From the NCBI RefSeq assembly GCF_002930105.1, contig NZ_PJRN01000007.1, positions 62,001 through 126,000 on the forward strand: a stretch of 64,000 bases of DNA, in the 5' to 3' direction. The stretch is from Billgrantia saliphila. Its GTDB lineage: Bacteria; Pseudomonadota; Gammaproteobacteria; Pseudomonadales; Halomonadaceae. The notes beneath the pieces are model-generated. The model was not told where the DNA came from. It saw only the letters and a program-made list of their open reading frames with translations, and searched no databases. This document shows, in pieces, positions 45,646-53,144 of the stretch; position 1 is the stretch's first letter, and each line of letters starts with the position of its first letter. The translations under genes were made by a program, and so were the position numbers.

Positions 45646-48100
45646 GCTGAACAATTCCACTGTCGCCGACGACGTGAGTGCCGAGTCGGCAACCGCCCGC
45701 CACGAACTCGACGGTCGCATCAAGGGCTCAAGCCCCTTGGCGCGGGATACCATGCATGCGGCTCCCCATCCGCATGCACAGGCCCATGAGAGCGCGGTCA
45801 AGCACGTCACCGGTCGCGCCGCCTACATCGACGATCTGAAAGCGCCCGCCGACACCCTGCACGTGGCGCTGGGCCTCTCTCCGGTCGCCCACGGCCGCCT
45901 CACGCGGCTCGACCTGGACAAGGTGCGCGGCATGCCGGGTGTGGTCGACGTGGTCGGCTTCCATGACGTACCTGGGCATACCGATATCGGCCCCGTCTTC
46001 CCGGGCGACCCCATCTTCGTCGAAGAGGAGATCAGCTACGTCGGCCAGGTCATGTTCGCCGTGGCCGCCGAGAGCCATCGCGCCGCGCGGGAAGCCGTTC
46101 AAGCGGCAGGCGTGGAAATCGACGAACAACCGGCCTGCCTCGACCCGGTCGCCGCCGCCGAGCGCGGCGAGTTCGTGCGCCCCACCCACGTGCAGCAGAG
46201 CGGCGACTGGGAGCAGGCACTGGCCAATGCCGCCCATGTGATCGAAGCCGAACAGTTCGTCGGCGGCCAGGAGCACTTCTACCTGGAAGGCCAGGCCTGC
46301 CTGGTGCAACCCACCGAGGACGAGGGTGTGATCGTTCATACCTCGAACCAGCACCCCAGCGAGACCCAGAAACTGGTGGCCGAGGTGCTGGGCATTCCGT
46401 TCCATGCCGTGACCGTGGAGGTTCGCCGCATGGGTGGCGGTTTCGGCGGCAAGGAGACCCAGGCCTCGCCCTGGGCCTGCATCGCCGCGCTGATCGCCCG
46501 GCGTACCGGCCGCGCCACTCGCGTCCGCCTGCCCCGCGCCGATGACATGCGCGCCACCGGCAAGCGCCACCCGTTCCATAACCGCTATCGTCTGGGTGTC
46601 GACGACCAAGGCGTAATCCAGGGCGGCGAGATCACCGTGATCGGCGACTGCGGCTACTCCCCCGACCTGTCCGACGCCATCGTCGACCGCGCCATGTTCC
46701 ACAGCGACAACGCCTACTCGCTGGGCGAGGCCCGGGTGACCGGCCATCGCGCGCGCACCCACACCGCCTCGAACACTGCCTTCCGCGGCTTCGGCGGCCC
46801 CCAGGGCATGATGGCGATCGAGGCGGCAATGGACGATATCGCTCGGCGCATCGGCGAAGACCCGCTGACGGTGCGCAAGCGGAACTTCTACCGCCCCGGC
46901 CGGCAGACGACCCACTACGGCCAGCAGGTGGATCAGATCGCCCTGCTGCGCGAACTCGTCGAACAGCTCGAGACCAGTAGCGAGTACTGGACACGGCGCC
47001 GTGCGATCACCGAGTTCAATGCCGAAAGCCCCATTGTCAAGCGCGGCCTGGCGCTGACGCCGGTGAAGTTCGGCATCTCCTTCACCGCCAAGCATCTGAA
47101 CCAGGCCGGTGCGCTGCTGCACGTCTATACCGACGGCAGTGTCATGATCAATCACGGCGGCACCGAGATGGGCCAGGGCCTACACACCAAGATCTGCCAG
47201 GTGGTGGCCCGCGAACTGGGGCTTGATACCGACGAGGTGCGCATTACCGCCACGCGCACCGACAAGGTCCCCAACACCTCGCCCACCGCGGCGTCGAGCG
47301 GTGCCGACCTCAACGGTCAGGCCGCACGCGACGCCTGTGTGAAGCTCAAGGAGCGCCTGTTCGATTTCGCCCACGAGCACCTCTACAAGGACCAAGGACT
47401 CGATCGCGAAGACATGCGCCTCGAGTCCGGTCATCTCGTTGCCGGTTACGGCGAGAGCGAGCGTCGCATCCCCTGGGGCGAGCTGGTCCAGTCCGCCTAC
47501 CTGAACCGTATCTCGCTCTCCGAGAAGGGCTTCTACGCCACGCCGCTGATCCACTACGACCGCAATGTCGGCCAGGGCCGCCCCTTCTACTACTACGCCT
47601 TCGGCGCCGCCGTGGCGGAGGTCAGCGTCGACACCCTGACCGGCGAGTACCAGGTCGACCGGGTCGACATCCTGCACGACGTGGGCGACTCGCTGAACCC
47701 GGCCATCGATCTTGGCCAGGTCGAGGGCGGCTTCATCCAGGGCATGGGCTGGCTGACCAGCGAGGAATTGAAGTGGAACGAGGCCGGACGCTTGATCTCC
47801 GACGGCCCGGCCACCTACAAGATCCCCACCTACGGGGACCTGCCGCCGGTGTTCAACGTCAAGCTGATGGAGGGCCACCCCAACTCCATGGCCAGCATCT
47901 ACCGCTCCAAAGCGGTCGGCGAGCCGCCCTTCATGCTCGGCATGGCGGTGTGGTCGGCGCTGCGCGACGCCCTGGCGAGCCTGGCCGACTACGCCGAGGC
48001 CCCGCGCCTCGACACCCCGGCCACGCCGGAGCGGGTGCTGATGGCCGCCGAGGCCCTGCGCAGCCGATACGACGCCGCACAGGCACAGGGAGCGGTGTGA
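45629..48100 (+). CDS. xdhB: Xanthine dehydrogenase large (molybdopterin) subunit
   Basis: An 823-residue molybdenum-cofactor subunit that hydroxylates hypoxanthine and xanthine to urate. The aldehyde-oxidase/xanthine-dehydrogenase hammerhead domain is near 65-165. Cofactor motifs are MGGGFGGKETQ, the substrate-Arg loop AFRGFGGPQGMM and GGTEMGQGLHTK; the catalytic Glu is in the C-terminal AVGEPPFMLG. The first 50 residues form a long variable leader. It starts inside the end of xdhA with a GGAGGTG site and shares one base with the xdhC start. Confidence 0.94.
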   Translation: MRTLTKLNNSTVADDVSAESATARHELDGRIKGSSPLARDTMHAAPHPHAQAHESAVKHVTGRAAYIDDLKAPADTLHVALGLSPVAHGRLTRLDLDKVRGMPGVVDVVGFHDVPGHTDIGPVFPGDPIFVEEEISYVGQVMFAVAAESHRAAREAVQAAGVEIDEQPACLDPVAAAERGEFVRPTHVQQSGDWEQALANAAHVIEAEQFVGGQEHFYLEGQACLVQPTEDEGVIVHTSNQHPSETQKLVAEVLGIPFHAVTVEVRRMGGGFGGKETQASPWACIAALIARRTGRATRVRLPRADDMRATGKRHPFHNRYRLGVDDQGVIQGGEITVIGDCGYSPDLSDAIVDRAMFHSDNAYSLGEARVTGHRARTHTASNTAFRGFGGPQGMMAIEAAMDDIARRIGEDPLTVRKRNFYRPGRQTTHYGQQVDQIALLRELVEQLETSSEYWTRRRAITEFNAESPIVKRGLALTPVKFGISFTAKHLNQAGALLHVYTDGSVMINHGGTEMGQGLHTKICQVVARELGLDTDEVRITATRTDKVPNTSPTAASSGADLNGQAARDACVKLKERLFDFAHEHLYKDQGLDREDMRLESGHLVAGYGESERRIPWGELVQSAYLNRISLSEKGFYATPLIHYDRNVGQGRPFYYYAFGAAVAEVSVDTLTGEYQVDRVDILHDVGDSLNPAIDLGQVEGGFIQGMGWLTSEELKWNEAGRLISDGPATYKIPTYGDLPPVFNVKLMEGHPNSMASIYRSKAVGEPPFMLGMAVWSALRDALASLADYAEAPRLDTPATPERVLMAAEALRSRYDAAQAQGAV

Positions 48101-48963
48101 TGAACGCGCCGCGCCCGCAGGCCTGGCACGAGGCGCTGCATCGGCTGCAGCGCGAGGGACTGCCCCATGCGCTGGCCACCGTGGTGACCAGTGCCGGCTC
48201 CACGCCTCGTGAGCCTGGCGCGCGCATGGTGATCGCCGAGAGCGAGGTGTTCGACACCTTGGGCGGCGGCACTTTCGAGTTCCAGGTGATCGACGCGGCC
48301 CGCGAGAAGTTGGCGCGGGGCGAAGCCGGCATGAGCCTCGAGGCCTTCGCCCTGGGCGGGCGCAGCGGCCAATGCTGCGGCGGCTTCGTCAACGTGCTGC
48401 TGGAGATATTTCCCGGCAGCGCGGCGACGCTCGCCCTCTTCGGCGCCGGCCACGTCGGCACCGAGCTGGTACGACTGGCCGCCCCGCTGCCCTGGCGGGT
48501 GCTGTGGCACGACAGCCGTGATGACGTCTTCCCGGCCTGGGCCGCGGATCAGTCACGGCTGAACTGCCGCCACGCCGCCGACCCACAGGCCGCCGTGGCG
48601 GCGCTGCCGGCCGGCAGCCACGCGCTGGTGCTGACCCACGATCACGCCGAGGATCGCGTTCTGGTCGACGCTCTGCTGCGCCGCGACGACATCGCCTCCA
48701 TCGGCCTGATCGGCTCGAAGAGCAAGTGGGCCAACTTCCGCTCACGGCTTACCGATGCCGGCCACGACGCCGACGCCCTGGCCCGGGTGCGCTGCCCCAT
48801 CGGCACAGCTTGCGGCGGCACCGGCGGCGACAAGACGCCCTACGCCATCGCCATCGCCGCCCTGGCCGAGCTGCTGCCGATGGTGGGCAGCGCCGAGCGC
48901 GTCGACCAGCGCGGCCTGGAGCCGGCAGAGCTTAGAGCTCTGTTCAGCGAACAGTCACGATGA
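48100..48963 (+). CDS. xdhC: Xanthine dehydrogenase accessory protein XdhC
   Basis: A 287-residue protein that inserts and sulfurates the molybdenum cofactor of XdhB. The XdhC/CoxI domain contains VTSAGSTPREPGARM and GGRSGQCCGGFV with its paired Cys; a Rossmann domain (TLALFGAGHVGTELVRLA) follows, ending in CPIGTACGGTGGDKTP. The ATG overlaps the xdhB stop by one base. The frame stays open upstream inside xdhB but that is a shadow. Confidence 0.9.
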   Translation: MNAPRPQAWHEALHRLQREGLPHALATVVTSAGSTPREPGARMVIAESEVFDTLGGGTFEFQVIDAAREKLARGEAGMSLEAFALGGRSGQCCGGFVNVLLEIFPGSAATLALFGAGHVGTELVRLAAPLPWRVLWHDSRDDVFPAWAADQSRLNCRHAADPQAAVAALPAGSHALVLTHDHAEDRVLVDALLRRDDIASIGLIGSKSKWANFRSRLTDAGHDADALARVRCPIGTACGGTGGDKTPYAIAIAALAELLPMVGSAERVDQRGLEPAELRALFSEQSR

Positions 48964-49124
48964 TGCATAGCAATGCCAAGACTAGGGGCTCCCGAGACAG
49001 GCCAAAGGGGAGGTCCTTTGCCATGGATGGCGAAGGTAGCGTCCAAGGAAGGATTTACAGCGCCTCCCCGAAGGTCTGTCGCCGGAACAGCCCCAGCCAT
49101 CGTATCCATTAAGGCCCTGACAAG

Positions 49125-50447
49125 ATGAACCAGAACAACTCGCGCGTGATACGCGCCGAACTGCTGAGCTTCGATGCCGACCCCGGCGAAGGCGACAGCC
49201 CCGCCGAAGGCAGCGTACGTCACTACGTCGACGGCGTACTGTGGCTGGAGAACGGCCGCATCAAAGCCATCGATGACTACGCGACACTGTCGCCACGACT
49301 ACCCGAAGGCATCGAGACGGTGGATCATCGCGGCAAGCTGGTGATGCCCGGCTTCATCGACAGCCACGTGCACTACGTGCAGCTTGAGATCATGGCCTCC
49401 TATGGACGCCAACTGCTCGACTGGCTGAACGAGTACACCTTCCCCGAGGAGTGCGCTTTTGCCCAGCGCGAGCGCGCCGATGTCATTTCCAACGCCTTCC
49501 TCGACGAGATGCTGCGGGTCGGCACCACCACCGCCCAGGTGTTCTGCTCGAGCCACCCCACCTCGGTGGAAGCCTTCTTCTCGGCCTGCCGCGAGCGCGA
49601 CCTGCGCATGCTGGCGGGCAAGGTGCTGATGGATCGCAACGCCCCCGAGGCGCTGTGCGACGACACCCATGGCGGCATTCGCGACACCGAACGGCTGATC
49701 GGTGACTGGCATGGCACCGCGCGACTCGGCTACAGCCTGACCCCACGCTTCGCGCCGACCTCCACCCGCGAGCAGCTCGACGCCACCGGCAGCCTGCTGC
49801 GCAACGACGATAGCCTGTGGCTGCAGACCCACCTCTCCGAGAACCCCGGCGAGCTGGACTGGGTGGCCGAGCTATTCCCCGAGAGCCGCGATTATCTTGA
49901 GGTCTACGAGCAGTCCGGCCTGGTCGGCCCGCGCAGCACCTTTGCCCACGGCATCCATCTCGACCAGCAGATGCGTACCCGGCTGGCCGAGCGCGGCGCC
50001 AACCTGGCCTTCTGCCCCAGCTCCAACATGTTCCTCGGCAGTGGCCTGTTCGACCGCCTGGCGGCACGTGAAGTCGGCCTCAATGTCACTTACGCCAGCG
50101 ACGTCGGCGGCGGCACCGACCTCTCCGGCCTCGCCACGCTCAAGGCCGCCTATCAGGTAGGCCAGCTGCGCGGCCAGCCGCTCACCGCCTGGCAAGGCCT
50201 CTACGGCCTCACCCTGGGCAATGCCAAGGCACTTTCGCTGGATGACAAAATCGGCCGCTTCGCCACCGGCATGGAGGCCGACTTCGTCGTGATCGACCCC
50301 GACGGCGCTCCCCTGCTGGCTCGCCGCCATGCACGCTGCAAAACCCTCGGTGAGCGGCTGTTCGCCCTGATGATGCTCGGCGACGACCGCAGCATACTGG
50401 AGACTTGGGCCAGCGGGAGCTGCCAGCACCGGCGCGAGCAGGCCTAA
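49125..50447 (+). CDS. guaD: Guanine deaminase
   Basis: A 440-residue amidohydrolase that converts guanine to xanthine, feeding the upstream xdhABC enzyme. The zinc-binding HxH is in PGFIDSHVHYVQ; other ligands are in QTHLSENPGEL, FAHGIHLD and SDVGGGTDLSGLATL. The typical FCPSSNMFLGSGLF segment is present. It starts 161 nt after xdhC and may be in the same operon. Just after its stop codon the sequence changes to foreign integron-related DNA. Confidence 0.93.
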   Translation: MNQNNSRVIRAELLSFDADPGEGDSPAEGSVRHYVDGVLWLENGRIKAIDDYATLSPRLPEGIETVDHRGKLVMPGFIDSHVHYVQLEIMASYGRQLLDWLNEYTFPEECAFAQRERADVISNAFLDEMLRVGTTTAQVFCSSHPTSVEAFFSACRERDLRMLAGKVLMDRNAPEALCDDTHGGIRDTERLIGDWHGTARLGYSLTPRFAPTSTREQLDATGSLLRNDDSLWLQTHLSENPGELDWVAELFPESRDYLEVYEQSGLVGPRSTFAHGIHLDQQMRTRLAERGANLAFCPSSNMFLGSGLFDRLAAREVGLNVTYASDVGGGTDLSGLATLKAAYQVGQLRGQPLTAWQGLYGLTLGNAKALSLDDKIGRFATGMEADFVVIDPDGAPLLARRHARCKTLGERLFALMMLGDDRSILETWASGSCQHRREQA

Positions 50448-50460
50448 CACTAAAACGAAA

Positions 50461-50525
50461 ATGGCGAGTGGTTCTCGTGAATCCACTGTTCCATTAGAAC
50501 AGGGTTCATGAGGACTACTCGCCAT
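50461..50525 (+). repeat. 65-nt long hairpin with only wobble mismatches
   Basis: Bases 50461-50484 pair with 50502-50525 over 24 positions, four of which are G-U or U-G on the plus strand and the rest Watson-Crick. After a 2-nt bulge (50485-50486) five more pairs close a 5-nt loop at 50492-50496. No T run follows, so it is not a standard terminator of guaD. It begins 13 nt after the guaD stop and precedes the attC array. The rest of the stretch to the first attC (50526-50689) shows no gene. Confidence 0.7.
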
Positions 50526-50689
50526 AGGTGAAACGCTCGATAGCTCGAGCACAGGGTTAAGCTCGGTTTGTTACGAAGCAAGAAGCAGCAAAACAAGGCC
50601 AAGCGCGGCGGGAACGACTTGAATGAGGAGAATCTTCTTGTTCGCAGACAGGCCGCCATTGAGACCAGCGACCAAATTGACTCCTTGGC

Positions 50690-50774
50690 AATTAACGTCA
50701 CGCAGCACGCGTGGCTTTGTAGTGGAGGCGAAGCCGCAACGAAAAAGCCATCGTCGTGACTGCGCTTGTTAGGC
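50690..50774 (-). repeat. attC recombination site 1 (end of the reductase cassette)
   Basis: Read on the minus strand, it begins with R'' GCCTAAC and ends with R' GTTAATT. Inner arms CGCAG-T-CAC and GTG-CTGCG pair with a single extrahelical base, the hallmark of folded attC sites. The centre carries GTTGCGGCTTCGCC, shared with the two other sites. Length 85 bp. Confidence 0.85.
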
Positions 50775-50793
50775 GACATGCCCCATCTCCAAG

Positions 50794-51351
50794 TCAGCGC
50801 GCGCGCCGGTAGTACATTGCGACCGCGCCGCTACGGAGCGGCTTCGCCGAGATCAACTCTAGCCGTCGCGTGCTGGGCAGCCCGCTCTCGTACAGGGTCG
50901 GGCCGTGACCGGCGATCCTGGGGTGGATTAGCAACTTGTACTCGTCGATCAGATCCAGCCGATCCAGCTCGGTCGCGAGCTTGCCGCTACCGAGGAGTAC
51001 GCCGTTCGGGGTCGCGTCCTTGAGCTTCTGTACACCCGCGCGCAGGTCGTCGGCGATGTGGTGGCTGTTGGTCCACGAGAATTCCTTTCGCGTCGAGGAC
51101 ACGACGTACTTCGGCTTGGCCTCCAGCTTGGCCGCCCACTCGCGCATCGCCGGCGGTGCCTCCACGTCGCCGCGGGCGACCGCTGGCCAGTAGCTCTCCA
51201 TCATCTCGTAGGTGACGCGGCCCCACAGCATCGCCCCTCCCTCGTCCATGAGACAGGTGAAGAAAGCGTGTGTCTCGTCGTCGGCGCTTCCCTCCTGGTG
51301 GTCGACGCAACCGTCGAGGGTGACGTTGATGCTGAAGGTTAAAAGTCCCAT
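50794..51351 (-). CDS. Cassette gene: RibD C-terminal/DHFR-like reductase
   Basis: A 185-residue protein of the RibD_C/dihydrofolate-reductase-like fold. Motifs are FSINVTLDGCVDH at the N-terminus, AMLWGRVTYEMMESYWP, the nucleotide-binding GVLLGSGKLATELDRL, and LIDEYKLLIHPRIAGHGP. Such proteins are common integron cassette genes and unproven in function; they may reduce a pterin or another small molecule with NADPH. The start MGLLTF at 51351 lies about 50 bp inside the cassette. The stop is 20 bp before attC1, the normal cassette arrangement. Confidence 0.82.
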   Translation of the reverse strand: MGLLTFSINVTLDGCVDHQEGSADDETHAFFTCLMDEGGAMLWGRVTYEMMESYWPAVARGDVEAPPAMREWAAKLEAKPKYVVSSTRKEFSWTNSHHIADDLRAGVQKLKDATPNGVLLGSGKLATELDRLDLIDEYKLLIHPRIAGHGPTLYESGLPSTRRLELISAKPLRSGAVAMYYRRAR

Positions 51352-51398
51352 GGATACGAGTTTACTCCGAGTTGGCGACACGCTGAACTGTCACTAGC

Positions 51399-51482
51399 TG
51401 CTAACGCCGCCAGCACGCGCGGCTTTGTAGTGTAGGCGAAGCCGCAACGGAAAAACCGTCGCTGTGCCTGGCCTTGTTAGGG
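51399..51482 (-). repeat. attC recombination site 2 (end of the membrane-protein cassette)
   Basis: On the minus strand R'' is CCCTAAC and R' is GTTAGCA. GCCAG-G-CAC pairs with GTG-CTGGC with one extrahelical G. It is 84 bp and clearly a sister of attC1 and attC3. The TAA stop of the membrane-protein gene lies inside R''. Confidence 0.85.
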
Positions 51483-51827
51483 CATGAACGCCAAAAGTAC
51501 CGCTTTATAGGAGTATACGATAGCTGTACCGAACAGAGTATATCCCGCGAGTGCAGCAGCAATGGCTGAATACCGAAAGCGATCGCCCCACTTCTCATAG
51601 TTGTCGTTGTCGTCATCGCTCTCGGAGTAGCATGCCTGGATAAAATAGCGTAGCGCAAAATCGGGACCACTGGCCTTTCCGACTAGATTGCTTAGAACTC
51701 CAAGTAGCGCAACGACTGCGCCACCGTTGATGATTAGTAAGGAGTGTAGTGCGCTCTTGCCTGCCTCCAGAACCGCCTTCAGCATCTCAATGCTGTGTTG
51801 TGTCTGCTCAGTGTAATGGGCAAGCAT
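51477..51827 (-). CDS. Cassette gene: small membrane protein, unknown function
   Basis: A 116-residue protein with two hydrophobic helices (ALHSLLIINGGAVVALLGVLS and, near the C-terminus, IAAALAGYTLFGTAIVYSY) separated by a polar acidic loop (YSESDDDNDNYEKWGD). The DNA is visibly AT-richer than the host genes. Its stop codon is in the R'' of attC2. The ATG at 51827 has its only purine-rich stretch (AAGGG) directly against it, so Met14 (51788) is an alternative start. It overlaps the upstream acetyltransferase frame by 20 nt. Confidence 0.65.
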   Translation of the reverse strand: MLAHYTEQTQHSIEMLKAVLEAGKSALHSLLIINGGAVVALLGVLSNLVGKASGPDFALRYFIQACYSESDDDNDNYEKWGDRFRYSAIAAALAGYTLFGTAIVYSYKAVLLAFMP

Positions 51828-52332
51828 CCCTTGTTAGGCGCTTATCCTCATCTATGGACTTGGTCATAAATGCGCTATTTGGATCTTCCACGTAATCTCC
51901 GAAAGGGGAGCATGGAGTAAATCCAAAGGAAGCATACAGCTCCCTCGCAGGTTTGAAGTATTCCATTGATCCGGTTTCTAGGCTGAGCTGCTTGTACCCG
52001 TACTTTTGTGCCTCAAGCACTATGTGCGAAAGGAGCTTTGACGCAATACCCTTTCGCAAGTACCGCTTTGCAGTCCTCATGGACTTAATCTCTGCATGCG
52101 CTTCTGAAAGGCGCTTTAGCGCCCCTATTCCTGCGAGTTGCGAACCGTCCCACACGGCCCAGAGCGTAATGTCCGGGTTTCGTAGCCCATCAAGGTCGAG
52201 TGCGTGACGGCTCTCCGGCGGAGCCGTCGGCGCCATCGACTCAAGGTGCTCTCGAATTAGTCCGATAACTTCTTGACTTCGCGCGTCATCAACACGGATG
52301 TCCAAGGTTGCTTCCTCGCTGGATTGACGCAT
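51808..52332 (-). CDS. Cassette gene: GNAT-family N-acetyltransferase
   Basis: A 174-residue acetyltransferase. Motif A is RYLRKGIASKLLSHIVLEA, followed by QLSLETGSMEYFKPARELY and the FGFTPCSPFGDY motif B. The apparent ATG at 52332 falls inside the R' core of attC3; a TTG ten codons later with a GAGGAAG site is an alternative. The last residues after DEDKR are read through an R''-like GCCTAAC without a stop, into the next cassette, so the C-terminus may be an artefact of cassette fusion. Base composition is AT-rich relative to the host. Confidence 0.75.
   Translation of the reverse strand: MRQSSEEATLDIRVDDARSQEVIGLIREHLESMAPTAPPESRHALDLDGLRNPDITLWAVWDGSQLAGIGALKRLSEAHAEIKSMRTAKRYLRKGIASKLLSHIVLEAQKYGYKQLSLETGSMEYFKPARELYASFGFTPCSPFGDYVEDPNSAFMTKSIDEDKRLTRDACPLH
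51829..51839 (-). repeat. Isolated attC R''-like remnant between two cassette genes
   Basis: The minus strand reads GCCTAACAAGG, identical to the first bases of a full attC, but it is followed at once by coding sequence of the membrane-protein gene. No matching arms or R' are found, so the rest of the attC is missing. Confidence 0.6.
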
Positions 52333-52407
52333 AACTCCGCCAGAACGCGCGGCTTTGCAATGAAGGCGAAGCCGCAACGGAAAAACCGTCGCCGTGCCTG
52401 ACCTTGT
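52329..52407 (-). repeat. attC recombination site 3, truncated
   Basis: On the minus strand R' is intact (GTTATGC) and the interior matches attC2 closely, including the GTTGCGGCTTCGCC centre. The R'' end is lost: similarity stops at CCTTGT on the plus strand (52403-52407), where IS-like sequence begins. It marks the end of a cassette whose gene is gone. Confidence 0.8.
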
Positions 52408-52624
52408 GAAGTGTGACGGTATTTACCTGACAGTCGGCCACTGAAAAGCAAAGTGCTCATAGTCCCCAGTGGGTTATAGAACGAGTGTCTGAGGCTCGGC
52501 TGTAACACCATGAGTAAACGGCTATGACCACCGGAGAAAGGTAGCACGTCGCAAGCTCAGTCTCCTAGAACAGGCCAAGGATCTGCAGAACGTCAGCAAG
52601 ACCTGCAAGGTCCTTGGCTACTCT
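52405..52624 (+). pseudogene. Degraded IS481-like insertion sequence (5' end and transposase start)
   Basis: Begins TGTGAAGTGTGACGGTATTT, like an IS terminal repeat. From 52541 a 28-codon stretch encodes VARRKLSLLEQAKDL followed by SKTCKVLGYS, the N-terminal helix-turn-helix typical of IS481-family transposases. The natural-looking ATG at 52524 is one base out of frame with this stretch, and homology stops after the Ser codon. The element is therefore a dead fragment. Family is assigned from memory of the N-terminal motif. Confidence 0.6.
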
Positions 52625-53020
52625 CATACCACCGGCATGAGCGGGCCCGAGGTAATAGCCTTCCTGGAACAACTTGCAGTTGGGTGGATGTGCTGGAAAA
52701 ACGGTTTCCCGGGGTGCGAAGCCCGTCGGGCTGAGCCGTGAATTTCAGGGACGCTACCGCCCTGCTGGCAGAATGGATGACAATTTCCATCATCCCTAAT
52801 GCGGCAACCCCGTGTACGTCCTAATCGCGTAAGCCATCTTCTGCGGCTTTTTATCTACCGTAACCAAGCGAAACGCTGAGGACAACGCCTACGTGCGGGG
52901 TCGGCCTGCCGTGCCTGGGCAACGACCGCAGAGAACTGTACCAGCGTCATCCCCTCTCCAGACTTTTTCCCCACCTCCTGCCTCTTCTACCACTCACTAC
53001 GACCTTGGTCGCAAACCACC
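52625..53020. other. About 400 bp without a recognisable gene
   Basis: No ORF with a ribosome site or family motif is seen on either strand. The first part may be further decayed IS sequence; host-like promoter DNA of the permease gene begins near 53000. Confidence 0.5.
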
Positions 53021-53034
53021 TGTCCAATCGGTCA
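53021..53034. promoter_or_regulatory. RutR-type operator 1 before the purine permease
   Basis: TGTCC-AATC-GGTCA, one mismatch from the TGACC-N4-GGTCA repeat seen before xdhA. It is 44 bp (about four helical turns) from operator 2, so two dimers would sit on the same face. Confidence 0.6.
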
Positions 53035-53064
53035 AATATTGTCTAGGCTGTAGCCGGACACGCT

Positions 53065-53078
53065 TGACCAAACGGTCA
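53065..53078. promoter_or_regulatory. RutR-type operator 2 before the purine permease
   Basis: TGACC-AAAC-GGTCA, perfect 5-bp arms, preceded by the T of the TTGACC consensus. It lies 67 bp before the permease start. Confidence 0.7.
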
Positions 53079-53144
53079 GGCATGTCGCCGCCTCAACCAA
53101 CAACGCTTATTCGACACCTCATCCAACAACAACGGACACAAGCT

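Noticed and set aside
49003..49020. CAAAGG-N6-CCTTTG inverted repeat before guaD
   Set aside because: Short arms with no second copy in the window; too weak to call a regulatory site.
50450..50779. 109-codon minus-strand ORF downstream of guaD
   Set aside because: It spans attC1 and the 65-nt hairpin, has no ribosome site and no family motif. The open frame is explained by those structures.
51401..51670. 89-codon minus-strand ORF over attC2
   Set aside because: It overlaps the attC and the membrane-protein gene in another frame, with mixed composition. Judged a shadow.
52893..53144. N-terminal extension of the purine permease
   Set aside because: The frame is open, but it runs through both operators and has no resemblance to NCS2 proteins.
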